From the NCBI GenBank assembly GCA_017562135.1, contig QEYB01001189.1, positions 186,001-250,000 of the forward strand: a DNA stretch of 64,000 nucleotides. The letters run 5' to 3'. Position numbers and translations under genes: made by a program. Source of the DNA: Dipylidium caninum (Eukaryota > Platyhelminthes > Cestoda > Cyclophyllidea > Dipylidiidae). Positions 63,303-64,000 of the stretch are shown one piece after another. Below the pieces are notes generated by a model. The model was not told where the DNA came from, did no database searches, and saw only the letters and a program-made list of their open reading frames with translations. Within the stretch, counting starts at the first letter, position 1. Each line of letters starts with the position of its first letter.

Positions 63303-64000
63303 TTATGTCTATATAATAAGAACATAAACCAAAGAGAGGTGAAGCGTGTGCCGATTCTCAACAGAATTAGTGAAGTGGTTTCAAAGATTAGCGTATTTAG
63401 CACAGATGCAAGTAACGTTGGAATAGAGGCTGGTAACCCACAAAGCAAAACATGCCTGTGCCCTGAAAAGAACTCAGTAACACTCGCTTGATCGGATTGC
63501 TTTATATACCCCACGAGGAAATCAGTCCATTGGCTCCCACTTCGACTAAACAGGGTCTCTACGACCTCACGCCAATCCTGTATTTCGGCAGGTTCACGCG
63601 CATGACACTTCGACCTCCTGCAATAACATCGAGGTGTCTTACTGACCTGCCACTGGAGTGTGACTCGCAATTCTCCGGCTTCACTGGACAATTAGGGGAG
63701 AGGTGCTGGCTCACATTGCCGTTAGCGGCAAATTGTGCGCAACCTGAGACGGTTAACGCATTTCCGCTAAAAGTGTCCGCGGGGCCACTTAGTTTCCCAT
63801 TCCTATTTTATTTTTTCCCCAAACCACACAGAAACAAAACGCGATTTACATTCAAACTTCATGTATGATTTTGAAGAGAATAATAGTGCAGCTGGAGCTC
63901 GGCCGAAACAATAAGGACGCATTCGAACATGAATCTACTAGTAATGGAAAAGGTATCGCCATCGTTTAAAAAATTTCGTTCTGCCAATATGAGAAGTACC
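63303..64000. promoter_or_regulatory. Upstream region of the NPC1-like gene
   Basis: The 5' flank and probable promoter of the minus-strand NPC1-like gene. Frames on both strands overlap here and match nothing recognised. The last about 55 bp resemble the distal block of the dispersed repeat. Confidence 0.4.
63945..64000 (-). repeat. Possible dispersed repeat fragment, copy E, cut by window edge
   Basis: Read on the minus strand it gives CTTCTCATATTGGCAGAACG followed by AAATTTTTTAAAC, close to the distal block of copy C (GATGCTCAAATTGGCAGAAG then GATATTTTTGAAACC). The match is short, so this is tentative. Confidence 0.35.

Overview
This is a eukaryotic window with spliced genes. Protein similarity, standard genetic code, moderate GC and extremely short introns (29, 31, 33 and 35 nt) beside multi-kilobase ones suggest a parasitic flatworm, most likely a tapeworm (cestode). 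The species cannot be fixed from the sequence alone. I saw no bacterial operons, CRISPR arrays, rRNA or convincing tRNA genes. Family assignments are from recognised protein sequence, not from a search.

Layout, left to right. 1-12.8 kb: no recognisable gene; it holds two tandem, diverged copies of a dispersed repeat (about 0.63-1.8 kb), purine-rich GGA tracts and microsatellites. 12.8-24.1 kb (+): an RNF19-type RBR E3 ubiquitin ligase (RING1-IBR-RING2 plus two membrane helices) with a 5.5 kb intron between IBR and RING2. 24.1-34.2 kb: mostly intergenic, with further repeat copies at 32.0-33.1 kb and a speculative two-exon secreted-protein gene at 29.8-30.7 kb. 34.5-38.7 kb (-): a band 4.1-like FERM protein of the EPB41L5/Yurt type, carrying an apparent one-base deletion in its last visible exon. 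39.6-43.9 kb (+): multiple inositol polyphosphate phosphatase (MINPP1), head-to-head with the FERM gene. 45.2-55.8 kb (-): a complete RAF serine/threonine kinase gene (RBD, C1, two 14-3-3 sites, kinase domain; about 765 aa), tail-to-tail with MINPP1. 55.8-62.6 kb: no recognised gene. 62.6-63.3 kb (-): the first three exons of a Niemann-Pick C1 N-terminal-domain protein with signal peptide.

The genes do not form an operon. They are separate housekeeping and signalling genes: ubiquitin ligation, epithelial polarity/cytoskeleton, inositol phosphate hydrolysis, Ras-ERK signalling and sterol handling. The most useful points are the reconstructed exon-intron structures (splice phases agree at every proposed junction), the frameshift in the FERM gene, a GC-AG intron in RNF19, naturally variant residues in RAF, and the dispersed repeat family. 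No clearly new biological system was found; the best candidates for undescribed elements are the repeat family and the small secreted-protein candidate.
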